Below are positions 15,374-25,215 of a stretch of DNA of 64,000 nt, piece after piece. Source of the DNA: Methanomicrobiales archaeon HGW-Methanomicrobiales-1 (GTDB lineage: Archaea > Halobacteriota > Methanomicrobia > Methanomicrobiales > Methanospirillaceae); contig PGYM01000001.1 in assembly GCA_002839675.1 (NCBI GenBank), forward strand, positions 672,683 to 736,682. The letters are read 5' to 3'. Within the stretch, counting starts at the first letter, position 1, and each line of letters begins with the position of its first letter. Under the pieces are notes generated by a model. It was not told where the DNA came from. It worked only from the letters and a program-made list of their open reading frames with translations, and did no database searches. The position numbers were made by a program, and so were the translations under genes.

Positions 15374-15417
15374 CAGTACTCAAAAAAAAATAGTACGCCT
15401 TTAAAAAATTCACCTTT

Positions 15418-16086
15418 TTAAAGTTTTGAGACGAGATCCCGGAGAATGGCGCCGGGATCTTTGGCTTTTACTACGCTTGATGCGAGCAGCACGCCATCTG
15501 TTCCGAGATCTACGGCAATCTTCACACATTCCCCTGACTGGATACCCGCACCGGTCAACACTTTTACCTTTGGATTTACGGCATGCACTGCGGCAACCGA
15601 GCGCTTTATGATATCGGGATTTGCTTTTGAGACCGAGACCCCGCTGCCGATAAGTTCCGGTGGCTCAATGGCAACGTAATCCGGACCGAGTGCCGCGGCC
15701 CCGGCACTGGCCGCTTCGTTGTTTGTGCAGACCACTGAGATGAGTTTATGCGCTGCAAGGCCCCTGACCGATGCTTCGATATCGGCAAGTGTGAGGCGCC
15801 GTTCCGAGTGGTTCACGAGCGATCCGGCAGCACCGGCAGTTTTAATTGCATCGACCGTGATATGCCCGGTATTTGCGCCGGGTTCGCACCCGTCCACGTG
15901 CTGTGCATAGACCGGAATGGCAAAGTGGTGGCTGAGCGGATGGAGATCAATATACGAAGGTGCGATGCCAATAACCGCCCCGCTTTCGCGCGCCACGAGT
16001 TCTGCCGCCTGTGCGATCATGTGGGCACGGTTGCCCATTCCCTCCCGGTATGTTTTCAGGTTGACAAGGATCAGTGGTGAAGCCAT
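15418..16086 (-). CDS. tpiA: Triosephosphate isomerase, archaeal type
   Basis: Interconverts DHAP and glyceraldehyde 3-phosphate. The 222-residue length is that of the compact archaeal TIM rather than the ~250-residue bacterial form. Visible elements: [10 protein letters not shown] with the catalytic Lys, [22 protein letters not shown] with the catalytic His, [13 protein letters not shown] with the catalytic Glu, and the phosphate-binding GAGIQSG and [18 protein letters not shown] precedes ATG 16086. It functions with the aldolase and FBPase genes at 2.3-5.5 kb although separated from them. It lies about 100 nt after the U32 gene, same strand. Confidence 0.95.
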   Translation of the reverse strand: MASPLILVNLKTYREGMGNRAHMIAQAAELVARESGAVIGIAPSYIDLHPLSHHFAIPVYAQHVDGCEPGANTGHITVDAIKTAGAAGSLVNHSERRLTLADIEASVRGLAAHKLISVVCTNNEAASAGAAALGPDYVAIEPPELIGSGVSVSKANPDIIKRSVAAVHAVNPKVKVLTGAGIQSGECVKIAVDLGTDGVLLASSVVKAKDPGAILRDLVSKL

Positions 16087-16188
16087 TTCTGCTACTCCTT
16101 TAATGATTTTTTAGTCCTGTTTACACGATTGATCTTTTTTACCTGATGAAGGTTTTTAAAAATACCCCCTCAGTGCAGAAGCGTGTTC

Positions 16189-18852
16189 TTATGATTCTTT
16201 GAGCCCCCGGATGAAATGACCCGCGGTAATCTCATCGCAGGAGATCCTTTTAATCCGGTCTTTGAGTGCCTGCAACGGTTTTCCCGTGACGGGTTTTTGG
16301 GCTGCAATGATGTCCAGAGCTTCGCGGTATATGCGAGTCATCTCAAGGACATAGGCTGCGGGTCTTCCCCGGGCATCGATCACGACCTCGCTGATACCCA
16401 TGTCCTGGATTTCCGGGAGGTGATCCAAAAGGCAGAGCTCAGCGGCGTTGCCGATATGGGTCCTGCATTCGCTGTCCATGCGAACCGGAAAAACATGGCC
16501 GGTGGAGTCCCGGATCCCGTAAAAGATTCCCGGCACTTCTTGCAGTTTTTCTGCAGCACCCCGGCAGTGCAGGAAGGGTTCCAGCAGGCAGTCATCGGTA
16601 ATGATTGCCTCACTGACACCCTGCACAATCAGGGCAAACCGGGTGTCAGGCCCCTGTGATCGGGCAGCAGAGATCAGGAGCCGTATTTCATCCCGGGAAA
16701 GTTCCGGCGAAAGGGTGAGCAGGTGACAACGGGAGGAGAGTTTTTCTGCCGTTGCATGGTTGAACACATTGAGACCGGTTGCCCCGGAGATTTTACCCTT
16801 TGGTGCGATCCGGTGAAGAGCATCGATCATGCCCGGGTTTTCCACCATGATTCCTGCAATTCCTCGCTCCGCTATCTGCGGCACCTGCGGAAGAACCCTG
16901 TCGGAAAATGCGGTCCGGGTTATCCGGGGAAATTTCCAGACAAGCGGGATGTCATGGGCCCGGCACTGTTCAACGGCAGCCACGATCTGCTCTTCTGTAT
17001 CGGCTTTCCGGGGTTGACTGCTGCACGAAACCTTACCGGAAACCGGTATGTCCGGTTCGAAATATACCCGGTTACCTCCGGACTCTGCTGCTGCCCGGAC
17101 CGCTTCGGGAGTATCCACATATACAGCAAGACAGAGCGGGACCATTGGTTTGACAGGGGAAATGGAAGTGTGTGTCGCAGGATAGTTGGCCTCCAGTGCC
17201 TGCCAGCGGGACGTTGCCTGTTCAACCAGTTCTGCCGGTGGGCGGGATGCAGCTACAAGGGCAGATTCAGCGAGTGCAAGGAACTCTCTTCGTGCCCGGT
17301 TCAGGTCCGCAAGCGGGGCGAAGAGATCACCCCGGTACTGCACATTCACCGCTTCAATGACAAACGGGGTGCCTCCGCTCTTTCTCATCTGCTGTTCCAT
17401 CTGTTCAGCAGTGAGCGGCCGGGATTCTGCCGGTACGAGCGTGATACCCGGTGTATGGGTAATGGCGATTTCCCGCCCGCTGCCCGTGTGGATACAGCCA
17501 TCGAGTATCAACCGGCCGTTGTCCTCCACACGAACGGTCAGATCGAGCGGCACCGGGTGGCGCAGTGCTGTCGCAGGGCGGCTGATGATCTGCCGGGCAT
17601 GGGCTGCCTGGTCAATGGATGACGTGATGTATACCCGGGTGCCCGGACTCACTGGCTGCGGGACGGCAAGTTGGATCTCTCCTCCAGTCCGGGTCGGGAC
17701 GGTATTAAGAGCGAACCCGAACTGCTCATCCGGCCGTTCATAATCCTTGAAAAAAAGCCCGTCTCCGGGCTTTGGGATCATCCCGCTCTCGAGCTTGATC
17801 GATGCACTTCTCACTTTTGCATCATACCGGCTTACCTTCCCGATATACAATCCCCGGTTGTCGGGAGCATCCCGGCCCATGAGTGCCCGGTGCCGGTCCC
17901 CAAAGAGATAGCCGGACGTAAAACCCCGGTTGAACGCGAGGAGGAGATTATCCATCTCGTCCGGGAGAGGTGTCTTGTCCCATGCTGCAATGGCATCGAG
18001 AGCCCGCCGGTATGCAGCTACGACCGTTGCCACATACTCAGGAGATTTCATCCTTCCTTCAATCTTGAGCGAAGCAACCGGGGAAGCAACCAGTGCCGGC
18101 AGGTGCCGGTACGTGCAGAGATCCTTTGGCGAGAGGAGATACTGCCCTTTGCCGGGAATTACCTGCACCGGTCCCGGTCTTCCATACGCATCGGTAGTGG
18201 CAGTGACCGGCGTGTAGGGTTTCCGGCACGGTTGGGCACACATCCCCCGGTTCCCGCTCCGGCCCCCGATGACAGATGAAAGAAGGCATTGCCCGGAATA
18301 CCCGTAGCAGAGTGCCCCGTGGGCAAACACTTCGAGCCCGACACCGGAATCCTTTGTATCGGTGGCAATCTGCTCCACTTCTGCCAGCGCAAGCTCCCGT
18401 GCAAGCACAACCCGGGAAAATCCCTGTTCTGCTGCCCATCTCACGCCTTCTGCATTGTGGATGGTCATCTGGGTGGATGCATGGATAACGAGTCCGGGGA
18501 TGATCTCCCGTGCCAGTGCCGCGATCCCGATGTCCTGGATAAGGACTGCATCCACACCCAATGAATACAACCAGATGAGATAGTCAACCGTCCCGGCAAT
18601 CTCCCGGTCATGGATGAGGGTATTGACCGTCACATAGACCCGCACATCGCGGGCATGGGCAAAGTTCACTGCCTCTTCGATCTCCGCATCGGAAAAATTG
18701 GCAGCAAATTTCCGGGCGCCAAACCGCTTCCCGCTCAGGTAGACCGCATCAGCTCCCGCGGCAATGGCGGCACGGAATGCTTCGGGAGAGCCGGCCGGGG
18801 CGAGCAGCTCGGGCAGGGTTTTTTTTGCAGGAGTTTTAGCAGGTGCGGTCAA
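16189..18852 (-). CDS. U32 family (peptidase U32/RlhA-like) protein, long form
   Basis: An 887-residue member of the U32 family. Members first named collagenase-like peptidases include RNA-hydroxylation enzymes (RlhA, TrhP), so proteolysis should not be assumed. The N-terminal TIM-barrel-like region has PELLAPAGSPEAF, the alternating VYLSGKRFGAR segment, HASTQMTIHNAEG and the family signature FAHGALCYGYSGQCLLSS followed by NRGMCAQPCRKPY, whose four cysteines probably bind an Fe-S cluster. A middle domain (DUF3656-like) and a second, degenerate U32-like half (PLCLAVYVDTPEAVR) follow, as in the long U32 subfamily. It starts 12 nt after the upstream membrane protein gene, so they are likely co-transcribed. 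Confidence 0.88.
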   Translation of the reverse strand: MTAPAKTPAKKTLPELLAPAGSPEAFRAAIAAGADAVYLSGKRFGARKFAANFSDAEIEEAVNFAHARDVRVYVTVNTLIHDREIAGTVDYLIWLYSLGVDAVLIQDIGIAALAREIIPGLVIHASTQMTIHNAEGVRWAAEQGFSRVVLARELALAEVEQIATDTKDSGVGLEVFAHGALCYGYSGQCLLSSVIGGRSGNRGMCAQPCRKPYTPVTATTDAYGRPGPVQVIPGKGQYLLSPKDLCTYRHLPALVASPVASLKIEGRMKSPEYVATVVAAYRRALDAIAAWDKTPLPDEMDNLLLAFNRGFTSGYLFGDRHRALMGRDAPDNRGLYIGKVSRYDAKVRSASIKLESGMIPKPGDGLFFKDYERPDEQFGFALNTVPTRTGGEIQLAVPQPVSPGTRVYITSSIDQAAHARQIISRPATALRHPVPLDLTVRVEDNGRLILDGCIHTGSGREIAITHTPGITLVPAESRPLTAEQMEQQMRKSGGTPFVIEAVNVQYRGDLFAPLADLNRARREFLALAESALVAASRPPAELVEQATSRWQALEANYPATHTSISPVKPMVPLCLAVYVDTPEAVRAAAESGGNRVYFEPDIPVSGKVSCSSQPRKADTEEQIVAAVEQCRAHDIPLVWKFPRITRTAFSDRVLPQVPQIAERGIAGIMVENPGMIDALHRIAPKGKISGATGLNVFNHATAEKLSSRCHLLTLSPELSRDEIRLLISAARSQGPDTRFALIVQGVSEAIITDDCLLEPFLHCRGAAEKLQEVPGIFYGIRDSTGHVFPVRMDSECRTHIGNAAELCLLDHLPEIQDMGISEVVIDARGRPAAYVLEMTRIYREALDIIAAQKPVTGKPLQALKDRIKRISCDEITAGHFIRGLKES

Positions 18853-18864
18853 AACGATTCCTCG

Positions 18865-19401
18865 TCAGGGGAAGATGATGCTGAATAATCCGAGTGTTGC
18901 AAGGATAAGGATGAGCGAGATCGCAATATATCCTCCCATGGTCAGGAGAATCGAATAATCCCGGCGCCATGCACAGACCCACGAGACCGGAGGGCAGACA
19001 TAGAACCCGAGCGTGAGGACACAGGGAACAAGCCCGTATATGCCATATTTTGAAAGAAGTTCGGATTGCTTTGCCTTCTCCTCTGACCGTGCAAGAAATC
19101 GTCCCACCCGATCGGAATGCCGGCCCAGCGTATCGAACAGGTCGAAGAGAAACAGGATTATTCCCAGCGCAACCGAGGTAAGCACCCCGAGGACAAATAC
19201 CGGGTGAAGGCCAAGACCGATGCCGATGGGAGCTGCACCATATTCGATGATGAGCGTACTTGCGATGAGAGCCAGTGTCGCCGGAACTGACTGGGAGAAG
19301 ATGACGGCTGCAACAACCGGAAGGAGAACAACGAATCCCAGGCATTTTGCAATCGCACCGGTAACCGGGCGGATATAGGGGGGAATCGCGCTGCAGTCCA
19401 T
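18865..19401 (-). CDS. Small multidrug-export-like integral membrane protein
   Basis: A 178-residue membrane protein with about four or five hydrophobic segments. The arrangement VFVLGVLTSVALGIILFLFDLFDTL, then a charged loop with SEEKAKQSELLSKYGIYGLV and a PCVLTLGFYVCPPVSW stretch, resembles the putative small multi-drug export (Sm_multidrug_ex) family, whose function is poorly established. The call is tentative. ATG 19401 is divergent from aroD; only about 150 nt separate the starts. It probably shares a transcript with the U32 gene 12 nt downstream. Confidence 0.6.
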   Translation of the reverse strand: MDCSAIPPYIRPVTGAIAKCLGFVVLLPVVAAVIFSQSVPATLALIASTLIIEYGAAPIGIGLGLHPVFVLGVLTSVALGIILFLFDLFDTLGRHSDRVGRFLARSEEKAKQSELLSKYGIYGLVPCVLTLGFYVCPPVSWVCAWRRDYSILLTMGGYIAISLILILATLGLFSIIFP

Positions 19402-19553
19402 GGATCTGGTAGATCTATCTGCTTAAAAAGGGATAAACTGGTATCTTCCGGCAGACTGCAAAGAACCTGCCCGTGAGATACACTCTCCGGACAGATTGCC
19501 CGCAGGGTTGTCCGGGGTATCTTTTTGTGAATAGCCGGCCAACACCACGGTAC

Positions 19554-20186
19554 ATGAAGATCGTTGCAGCGCTTACGGATCCGCGCCTGGCATCCCGGGC
19601 ACAGGAACAGGGCGCCGATATGATTGAACTCCGGTTCGACCTGATGAAAGGGGATCCCAAAAAGCTGGTGCAACAGTGCAAAAAAACCTGTTCGCTGCCC
19701 ATAATTGCTACCCTGCGCTCCGGGCGTGAGGGCGGGCAGTTCTTTGGCGATGGCGCGGAATGGGAGAAGAAGATCCGGCCGATCATCTCCCTTGTCGATT
19801 ACGTGGACGTGGAACAATCGTTTGTAAAAAATGCTGTCTCCGTAAAGGAAGCAGGCACAAAGATCATCGCGTCCCACCATGCACCCATCATGATGCCTCT
19901 CCATGTGCTGTTTGTCATGGAACGCGAACTCCGGGCATACGGGGATATTGTCAAGATTATTATGACGCCGTCAACTGCCGATGATGTCATCGAGCTTATC
20001 GCGTTCACGCACGCAGTGAAACAACCGATCTGCTGTGGGGTCATGGGCTCTGCGTTCCGCTATGCCCGGGCAGTGCTGCCGCTTTTTGGCTCTGAACTGG
20101 TATACTGTCACATGGGGGAGACCACAGCAGAGGGACAGTACACGGTCGAAGAATTTGTCCAGCTGAAGAAACTGCTGCTGGGATAA
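19554..20186 (+). CDS. aroD: 3-dehydroquinate dehydratase, type I
   Basis: Dehydrates 3-dehydroquinate to 3-dehydroshikimate through a Schiff base. The 210-residue protein from ATG 19554 begins MKIVAALTDPRLA and shows the type I features: MIELRFDLMKGD, IIATLRSGREGGQF, the catalytic His in IIASHHAP, and the Schiff-base Lys in DIVKIIMTPS. An in-frame extension to 19473 lacks homology, so the internal ATG is used. It supplies the one dehydratase step absent from the large aro operon at 22.8-30.7 kb, and lies on the opposite strand, so it is controlled separately. T-tracts follow the stop (20195-20212). Confidence 0.93.
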   Translation: MKIVAALTDPRLASRAQEQGADMIELRFDLMKGDPKKLVQQCKKTCSLPIIATLRSGREGGQFFGDGAEWEKKIRPIISLVDYVDVEQSFVKNAVSVKEAGTKIIASHHAPIMMPLHVLFVMERELRAYGDIVKIIMTPSTADDVIELIAFTHAVKQPICCGVMGSAFRYARAVLPLFGSELVYCHMGETTAEGQYTVEEFVQLKKLLLG

Positions 20187-20194
20187 TTTTTTTA

Positions 20195-20212
20195 GATTTT
20201 TTTCTGCTGATA
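20195..20212 (+). terminator. T-tract terminator after aroD
   Basis: Two seven-base T runs separated by four bases lie 8 nt beyond the aroD stop codon. They fit archaeal intrinsic termination. Confidence 0.5.
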
Positions 20213-20375
20213 ATGCAACCAGCACAATATGTGCTGCGGGAAATACATCGCAAGGCAGGATGCATCCCTGATCTCAATTTCCTCTTATGCATAAGCTATA
20301 ACTATTCCGGTGAAAAAGAGCGTTACTACAATACGTCCGCCGGGAAACGAACTCATCTGGGGATGATTAAGTTCT

Positions 20376-21266
20376 ATGCAAGAGACTGATCCAAAAAGTC
20401 CGGATAAAAGCATTGTCAGCTGGGTTACTCCGGAATGGCTTGATGCGCACCGGAACGATCCCGGGCTGGTTATCATCGATTGCCGGCAGAACAGTCATGC
20501 CTATTTTACGGAGCATATCCCCGGTGCCATCTACCTCCATGAAGGATTGCTCCGGATGCATATCGGCGGGATGCCGGTTCGCTGGATTCCTGCCGAAGCG
20601 GCACAGGTGCTGTTCCGGACGCTTGGGTTGGGGCAGGATAATCCGATCGTTGTCTATTCAGCGAACCGGCCGGCAAATGCATCCGCCGCAGCAGCCGGTG
20701 ACGGTATGGAAGCCGGGATCATCGCCTATTCTCTTGTCCGGTTCGGGTGCCGGCGGGTGATGATACTCGATGGCGGGCTCGAACAGTGGCGGGCCGAAGG
20801 CTACCCTCTGGCACAGGATTTTGGGGTGTCCACCCCGTCGCCGTTTATGGTTGAGGTGCCGGTTAATCTTTTCATTGGGTACGAAGAGTGCATCCGCATC
20901 AAAAATGACCCCGCCGTAGTACTGCTGGATACCCGGCCGGCAGCGTGGTACGAGGGGCAGGGGCCATGGAGAAGACCGGGTCATATTCCCAGGGCAGTCA
21001 ACCTTCCGGCAATCCGCCTGCTGGATCCGGATAATCCTACTCTCTTAAAACCGGAAGGAGTGATCCGCGCTATCCTTGCCGGATCGGATATCTCGCCGGA
21101 AAAGAGGATTATCTGCTCCTGTGGCACGGGACGGACCGCAGTTACTGTGTTTCTTATCCTGAAATGGTATCTCGGGTACCCGGATGTGGTGATGTACGAA
21201 GGCGGGTTTACCGAATGGGTCTCGCACATGGAAAATAAAACGGTGACCGGCATGTTGCCCCGGTGA
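20376..21266 (+). CDS. Tandem-rhodanese sulfurtransferase
   Basis: A 296-residue two-domain rhodanese, of the thiosulfate/3-mercaptopyruvate sulfurtransferase type. The N-terminal domain (PEWLDAHRNDPGLVIIDCRQ, LDGGLEQWRAEGYPL) has Ser/Ala at the place of the active cysteine and is presumably structural, as usual in this family. The C-terminal domain carries the active-site loop CSCGTGRTA, the persulfide-forming Cys being the second one, and ends with MYEGGFTEW. The likely role is sulfane-sulfur transfer in the cytoplasm. GGGGATG lies upstream of ATG 20376. It is monocistronic. Confidence 0.9.
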   Translation: MQETDPKSPDKSIVSWVTPEWLDAHRNDPGLVIIDCRQNSHAYFTEHIPGAIYLHEGLLRMHIGGMPVRWIPAEAAQVLFRTLGLGQDNPIVVYSANRPANASAAAAGDGMEAGIIAYSLVRFGCRRVMILDGGLEQWRAEGYPLAQDFGVSTPSPFMVEVPVNLFIGYEECIRIKNDPAVVLLDTRPAAWYEGQGPWRRPGHIPRAVNLPAIRLLDPDNPTLLKPEGVIRAILAGSDISPEKRIICSCGTGRTAVTVFLILKWYLGYPDVVMYEGGFTEWVSHMENKTVTGMLPR

Positions 21267-21407
21267 ACCTCCCACATTTTTACCTTTCGTTATCCAGAGC
21301 CTGCACGGAATCGATTTGGTTTCTTTTTGCCACGCCATATCTCACTCGTTCGTGCATACTCCTGCTGGCGCAAATCAGAAATAGAAACAAACAACAAGCC
21401 TTTAGCT

Positions 21408-21902
21408 ATGAATCGTGTGAAAACCCTGATACCCGCTCTCGTAATCCTGCTGTGCATCCTCTCATCGGGCTGCACTTCCGATGCCGGTGCACCTGCTCCT
21501 GCAACAGCGGTGCCTACGCCCGTACCCACTACTGAACCGGTGATTGTCACCCCGCCAACAGCGACCCCCTCTGTAATCCCGACAACCGAACGCATCCAGA
21601 CCATGCCCGGTGACCAGCAGGTAAATGTGGTGCTCTCAAAAGATCGTCCAACATCGGAAATCCATTTACAATACCAGGGCGGACCGGGAGAGAGATTCAC
21701 TAATAAGATCCTCATGCGGGTATACACTTCAGATGGTACTTCCACGGAATATGTGATGAGTGATGGTAAGAAACCCCTGCCCGGCGATGAAATTATTGTC
21801 CAGGGCACAAAAGCAAATGACCGGTGCGAGGTTTTTGTCATATCTGCCGGAGTCCGCTATAAGGTGCTGGACGAACTCGCACTTGGTGGCGGGTATTATT
21901 AG
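21408..21902 (+). CDS. Secreted lipoprotein of unknown function
   Basis: A 164-residue exported lipoprotein. ATG 21408 gives a short basic N-terminus, a hydrophobic stretch and the lipobox SSGC, then a Pro/Thr-rich linker (repeated TPVP/TTEP-like segments) and a C-terminal beta-rich domain of about 100 residues. The domain contains VNVVLSKDRPTSEIHLQYQGG and ends YKVLDELALGGGYY. The longer frame starting at 21327 would bury the signal peptide, so the internal start is chosen. Function is not recognised. Linkers of this composition are typical of surface lipoproteins in Methanomicrobiales. Confidence 0.75.
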   Translation: MNRVKTLIPALVILLCILSSGCTSDAGAPAPATAVPTPVPTTEPVIVTPPTATPSVIPTTERIQTMPGDQQVNVVLSKDRPTSEIHLQYQGGPGERFTNKILMRVYTSDGTSTEYVMSDGKKPLPGDEIIVQGTKANDRCEVFVISAGVRYKVLDELALGGGYY

Positions 21903-22075
21903 AAAAATCCTTATTTTGAAGAATTGTCTTTGCCAGAAAGTATCGCTTTTCTACAGATCTGAGATTTACAGTCTTCGCGGCATTTATCCGTCATAAAAGA
22001 AGAATTTTTTTATTGGATTGTCATAGTCAATTGTCTGTTAATAAAAAAAACACCGGGAAAAATGGTTGTGGAATA

Positions 22076-22576
22076 TTATGGTATTCCCCCGGCAGACCAT
22101 AGGAAGTACGGAGGATCGTGAGCATCAATGAGCGAATCACCGGTTAATGTGTACATGTATCCTCCCTCGACTTCGTACTGGCCTCTCCCATTCAATATAT
22201 AGGTACATTTTTCACTCGGATCACCGGAACAACTCAGTGATTTTCCCATAGGCCATCCGGGAGAGTATCCCCATTTGTAGGTCCCGTCAGAAAAGAACCG
22301 GTAGCATTCTGTTATTTTGGTGGATGCCGTCCCGATATTCATCGTAGTATCCCGGCACCAGTACCCGTCAGTAATCTTTCGTTCTGCGGATGTGTCCGGG
22401 GTTGGGAGGGCAGTTGTTTCTGGTGTTTCTGTTGTTATTTGCGGAGTTGGCGTTACGAGGACCGTCACATATACGATTTGCGGGGTCGGTGTAACTGCGG
22501 AAGTCTGGTTTTCCCCGGTACATCCGGCAGTTACCAGGACTGCCACCAGTAATACGATAAAAAGAATATATTTCAT
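22076..22576 (-). CDS. Secreted lipoprotein of unknown function
   Basis: A 166-residue lipoprotein: MKYILFIVLLVAVLVTAGC provides the signal peptide and lipobox, followed by a Thr/Pro-rich spacer and a C-terminal domain with four cysteines (around GYWCRDT, ITECYRFF, SLSCSG and EKCTYIL), probably disulfide-bonded outside the cell. The domain (DGTYKWGYSPGW... YEVEGGYMYTLTG) looks like a small beta-barrel; I cannot name it. A TATA-like AAATATATAAAA (22602-22613, minus strand) lies about 26-37 nt before the ATG, compatible with a leaderless or nearly leaderless transcript. Confidence 0.75.
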   Translation of the reverse strand: MKYILFIVLLVAVLVTAGCTGENQTSAVTPTPQIVYVTVLVTPTPQITTETPETTALPTPDTSAERKITDGYWCRDTTMNIGTASTKITECYRFFSDGTYKWGYSPGWPMGKSLSCSGDPSEKCTYILNGRGQYEVEGGYMYTLTGDSLIDAHDPPYFLWSAGGIP

Positions 22577-22837
22577 AGTTTGTTCTTTTCTTATCAGTGA
22601 TTTTATATATTTTCCGTTGGGTTGGCCCGGCTGGACAGAATAATCTTAGAAAAAACTGTGATGGGATTACTGTCCCAGCCGCTGCTGGAAATGCTTTTAA
22701 CACCGTCGAAAAAAGGAAAAATTACGATAATGAGGAGAATGATGGCAAGGATTATCGCAGGGATTCCTGTCCGGGTAGCACCCGGGTCCGTGCCATCATA
22801 TCAGGATTCCCTGTACTGGTTCTTACCCGGGGTGTTT

Positions 22838-23827
22838 TTACTTCGTGTATTTCCCCTGTTCCAGCACGCAGTCGATGAGCACGAGTGCCAGCATGGCTTC
22901 AGCCACCGGTACGATGCGGGGGACAATGCAGGGATCATGCCTGCCGCCAACAGATATCTCGCAAACATTGCCGTGGATGTCACGGGTCTGCTGGAGCTTT
23001 GCAATGGATGGTGTGGGTTTGACGGCAATTCTCACGATAATGTCCTGCCCGGATGAGATTCCGCCGAGAATCCCTCCCGCATGATTACTTGAAAATCCGT
23101 CAGCCGTCATCGGGTCGTTGTTCCCGCTGCCGAACGTTCGTGCAACAGCAAATCCGTCACCGATTTCAACACCTTTGACTGCGCCGATTCCCATCATCGC
23201 GCCGGCGATCAGGGCGTCCAGTTTCCCAAAGACCGGATCGCCAAGACCAATGGGGCAGCCGGTTGCGGTCAGCTGCACGATGCCGCCAACAGAATCCCCG
23301 GCTGCCTTTGCGTCAAGGATCTCTTGTTCCATCTCTGCTGGATCGGTTTTGCCATGCACTTCGCTGATGGTCCCCTTAACGGCAATCCCCCGGGCAGCAA
23401 GGCACTTCATTGCCACGGCAGCGGCTGCCACCCGTGCGAGTGTTTCGCGTCCTGAACTCCTGCCGCCGCCCCGGTGATCCCGGATGCCGTACTTTTCCTG
23501 GCACGTGAAATCAGCGTGGCCCGGGCGGAATTTCTCCCGGAGTTCCTCGTAGTCCTTTGACTGCTGGTTCTCGTTCCTGACCATAAGGGCTATCGGTGTG
23601 CCGGTGGTCATTCCTTCAAATACGCCGGAAAGAATCTCGATTTTATCGCTCTCCTTGCGGGGCGAGCTGAGCGGCGACGTGCCCGGGCGTCTCCGGTCAA
23701 GGAGCGGCTGGATATCGTTCTCTGCAAGTGCCAGGCCGGCCGGGCAACCGTCAATAACAACGCCGACTGCCGGGCCGTGGCTCTCTCCGAATGTTGTGAT
23801 CCTGAAATTTCTGCCAAAGGTGTTCAT
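22838..23827 (-). CDS. aroC: Chorismate synthase
   Basis: Converts 5-enolpyruvylshikimate 3-phosphate to chorismate using reduced FMN, the last common step of aromatic biosynthesis. The 329-residue protein starts [18 protein letters not shown], a family hallmark, followed by [30 protein letters not shown] and [19 protein letters not shown]. It is slightly shorter than most orthologues (350-390). It is the last gene of the aro operon; its ATG overlaps the stop of the upstream kinase/dehydrogenase gene by 4 nt (23824-23827). Confidence 0.95.
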   Translation of the reverse strand: MNTFGRNFRITTFGESHGPAVGVVIDGCPAGLALAENDIQPLLDRRRPGTSPLSSPRKESDKIEILSGVFEGMTTGTPIALMVRNENQQSKDYEELREKFRPGHADFTCQEKYGIRDHRGGGRSSGRETLARVAAAAVAMKCLAARGIAVKGTISEVHGKTDPAEMEQEILDAKAAGDSVGGIVQLTATGCPIGLGDPVFGKLDALIAGAMMGIGAVKGVEIGDGFAVARTFGSGNNDPMTADGFSSNHAGGILGGISSGQDIIVRIAVKPTPSIAKLQQTRDIHGNVCEISVGGRHDPCIVPRIVPVAEAMLALVLIDCVLEQGKYTK

Positions 23828-25215
23828 GCTACCAGCTCCCTGATTACGCTGTCCGGGACATCGATGCCAAAGTTGAGATAGAACTGTTCACGCGCCTGGT
23901 GGATGAACAGCTCGGTGCCGAGGATGGTGTGACACCCTTTCTTCCGGGCTGCCTGGATGAGAGGAGTCACCGGAGGGGTGTAGACCAGATCGTAAATCGT
24001 CATGTTGGGCTGAACCTGATCCTCGCGAAGCGGGCTCCGGGTATCCGGTTCCATGCCCAGCGGGGTGGCATTGACCACCAGGTCCGGTTTTATGCTGTCA
24101 AAGGAATCCCAGTCGGCTGACTTGCAGCCCAACCGGTCGGCCAGCGCTTTTGCCGTTGCCGGTGTCCGGTTCAGGATGGTCACCTCCATATCGAGGTCGA
24201 CCAATGCATACGCAGCAGCCGCAGCTACCCCCCCGGCCCCGAGCAGCACCGCTTTTACCCCCTTCAGGTGGACGAGGGGTTTTCTGACACCCAGCCAGTC
24301 GGTGTTATAGCCGATTGCTGTCCCGCAGGCAAAGACCACGCTGTTCACGGCACCGATCGGTTGGGCCGCGTGTTCATCCACCTCATCGACATACTCCATC
24401 ACGTCCTGCTTGAACGGGATCGTTACCGAGAGTCCTTTTGCATCGGTGCACCGGGCCACCCGCATGATCTCATCGATCTCCGGGTCTTCAAACCAGGTGT
24501 AGTGGTAGTTGAGGCCATAGCGTTCGAAGAGCGCGTTGAAGAGTGCCGGGCTCTTGCTGTGGGCGCAAGGGTAACCGGCTACACCCATGACCCGGGTCTG
24601 CGGGTCACGGTCATCGCCCGTAAGCACCTGTTCCAGTTTTGTGAGTGCGGGGGGTGGAATCCGCCCTGTCCTGAAGAATTGCACAGCGGTAGTACGCTGC
24701 TCCAGCGTGGAATTCCCAAAGGCAAGGAAATGCAGCACCTTCTCTGCTGCAGCCTGAGCCGTTGTCTCGCTGGTGTCTACGCAGAAATCCGCTGATGCGT
24801 AATAATTCTGGCGGCGGCGGTCCAGGAGTTCGGCAATCTCTTCCCGGAGCGGGAGGCTGGTCAGCGGCGGGCGGGGGGATCTTGCCAGCCGCTGTTCGAT
24901 GGCATCGATATCTGCGGTGAGGAGGATCATGACACTCTGCCGGCGCAGGTGCTCCATGTTCTTTGGATCGATCACGGCTCCGCCACCCGTGCTGATCACA
25001 ACATTGTCGGGGGGAAGGGATGCTATCACCTCGCGTTCCATGGCCCGGAACCGTTCCTCGCCCTCCTCGTGAAAGATGGAGGGAATGGACCTGCCGGTCT
25101 TTGCCTCGACCTGTGCATCAGTATCGAGCAACGGCACGTTCAGCCGGTTGGCAAGGACTTTTCCCACTTCAGTCTTGCCCGTTCCGCGAAACCCGGTGAG
25201 TACGATCCGCTTCAT
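23824..25215 (-). CDS. aroKE: Shikimate kinase-shikimate dehydrogenase fusion
   Basis: One 463-residue chain with two pathway enzymes. Residues 1 to about 165 are a bacterial-type P-loop shikimate kinase (Walker A GFRGTGKT at 8-15, [27 protein letters not shown] lid). From about 190 on it is shikimate dehydrogenase AroE ([38 protein letters not shown], the nucleotide-binding [13 protein letters not shown] and NATPLGM). Archaea more often use an unrelated GHMP-type shikimate kinase, so this P-loop kinase points to acquisition from bacteria (inference). The start is ATG 25215, which overlaps the aroA stop (25212-25215); the frame extends further upstream within aroA but without homology. Confidence 0.93.
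   Translation of the reverse strand: MKRIVLTGFRGTGKTEVGKVLANRLNVPLLDTDAQVEAKTGRSIPSIFHEEGEERFRAMEREVIASLPPDNVVISTGGGAVIDPKNMEHLRRQSVMILLTADIDAIEQRLARSPRPPLTSLPLREEIAELLDRRRQNYYASADFCVDTSETTAQAAAEKVLHFLAFGNSTLEQRTTAVQFFRTGRIPPPALTKLEQVLTGDDRDPQTRVMGVAGYPCAHSKSPALFNALFERYGLNYHYTWFEDPEIDEIMRVARCTDAKGLSVTIPFKQDVMEYVDEVDEHAAQPIGAVNSVVFACGTAIGYNTDWLGVRKPLVHLKGVKAVLLGAGGVAAAAAYALVDLDMEVTILNRTPATAKALADRLGCKSADWDSFDSIKPDLVVNATPLGMEPDTRSPLREDQVQPNMTIYDLVYTPPVTPLIQAARKKGCHTILGTELFIHQAREQFYLNFGIDVPDSVIRELVA

Noticed and set aside
22622-23056. Plus-strand ORF of 144 codons downstream of the lipoprotein promoter
   Set aside because: Its second half is antisense to aroC, it has no ribosome site, and the first part shows no recognisable sequence.
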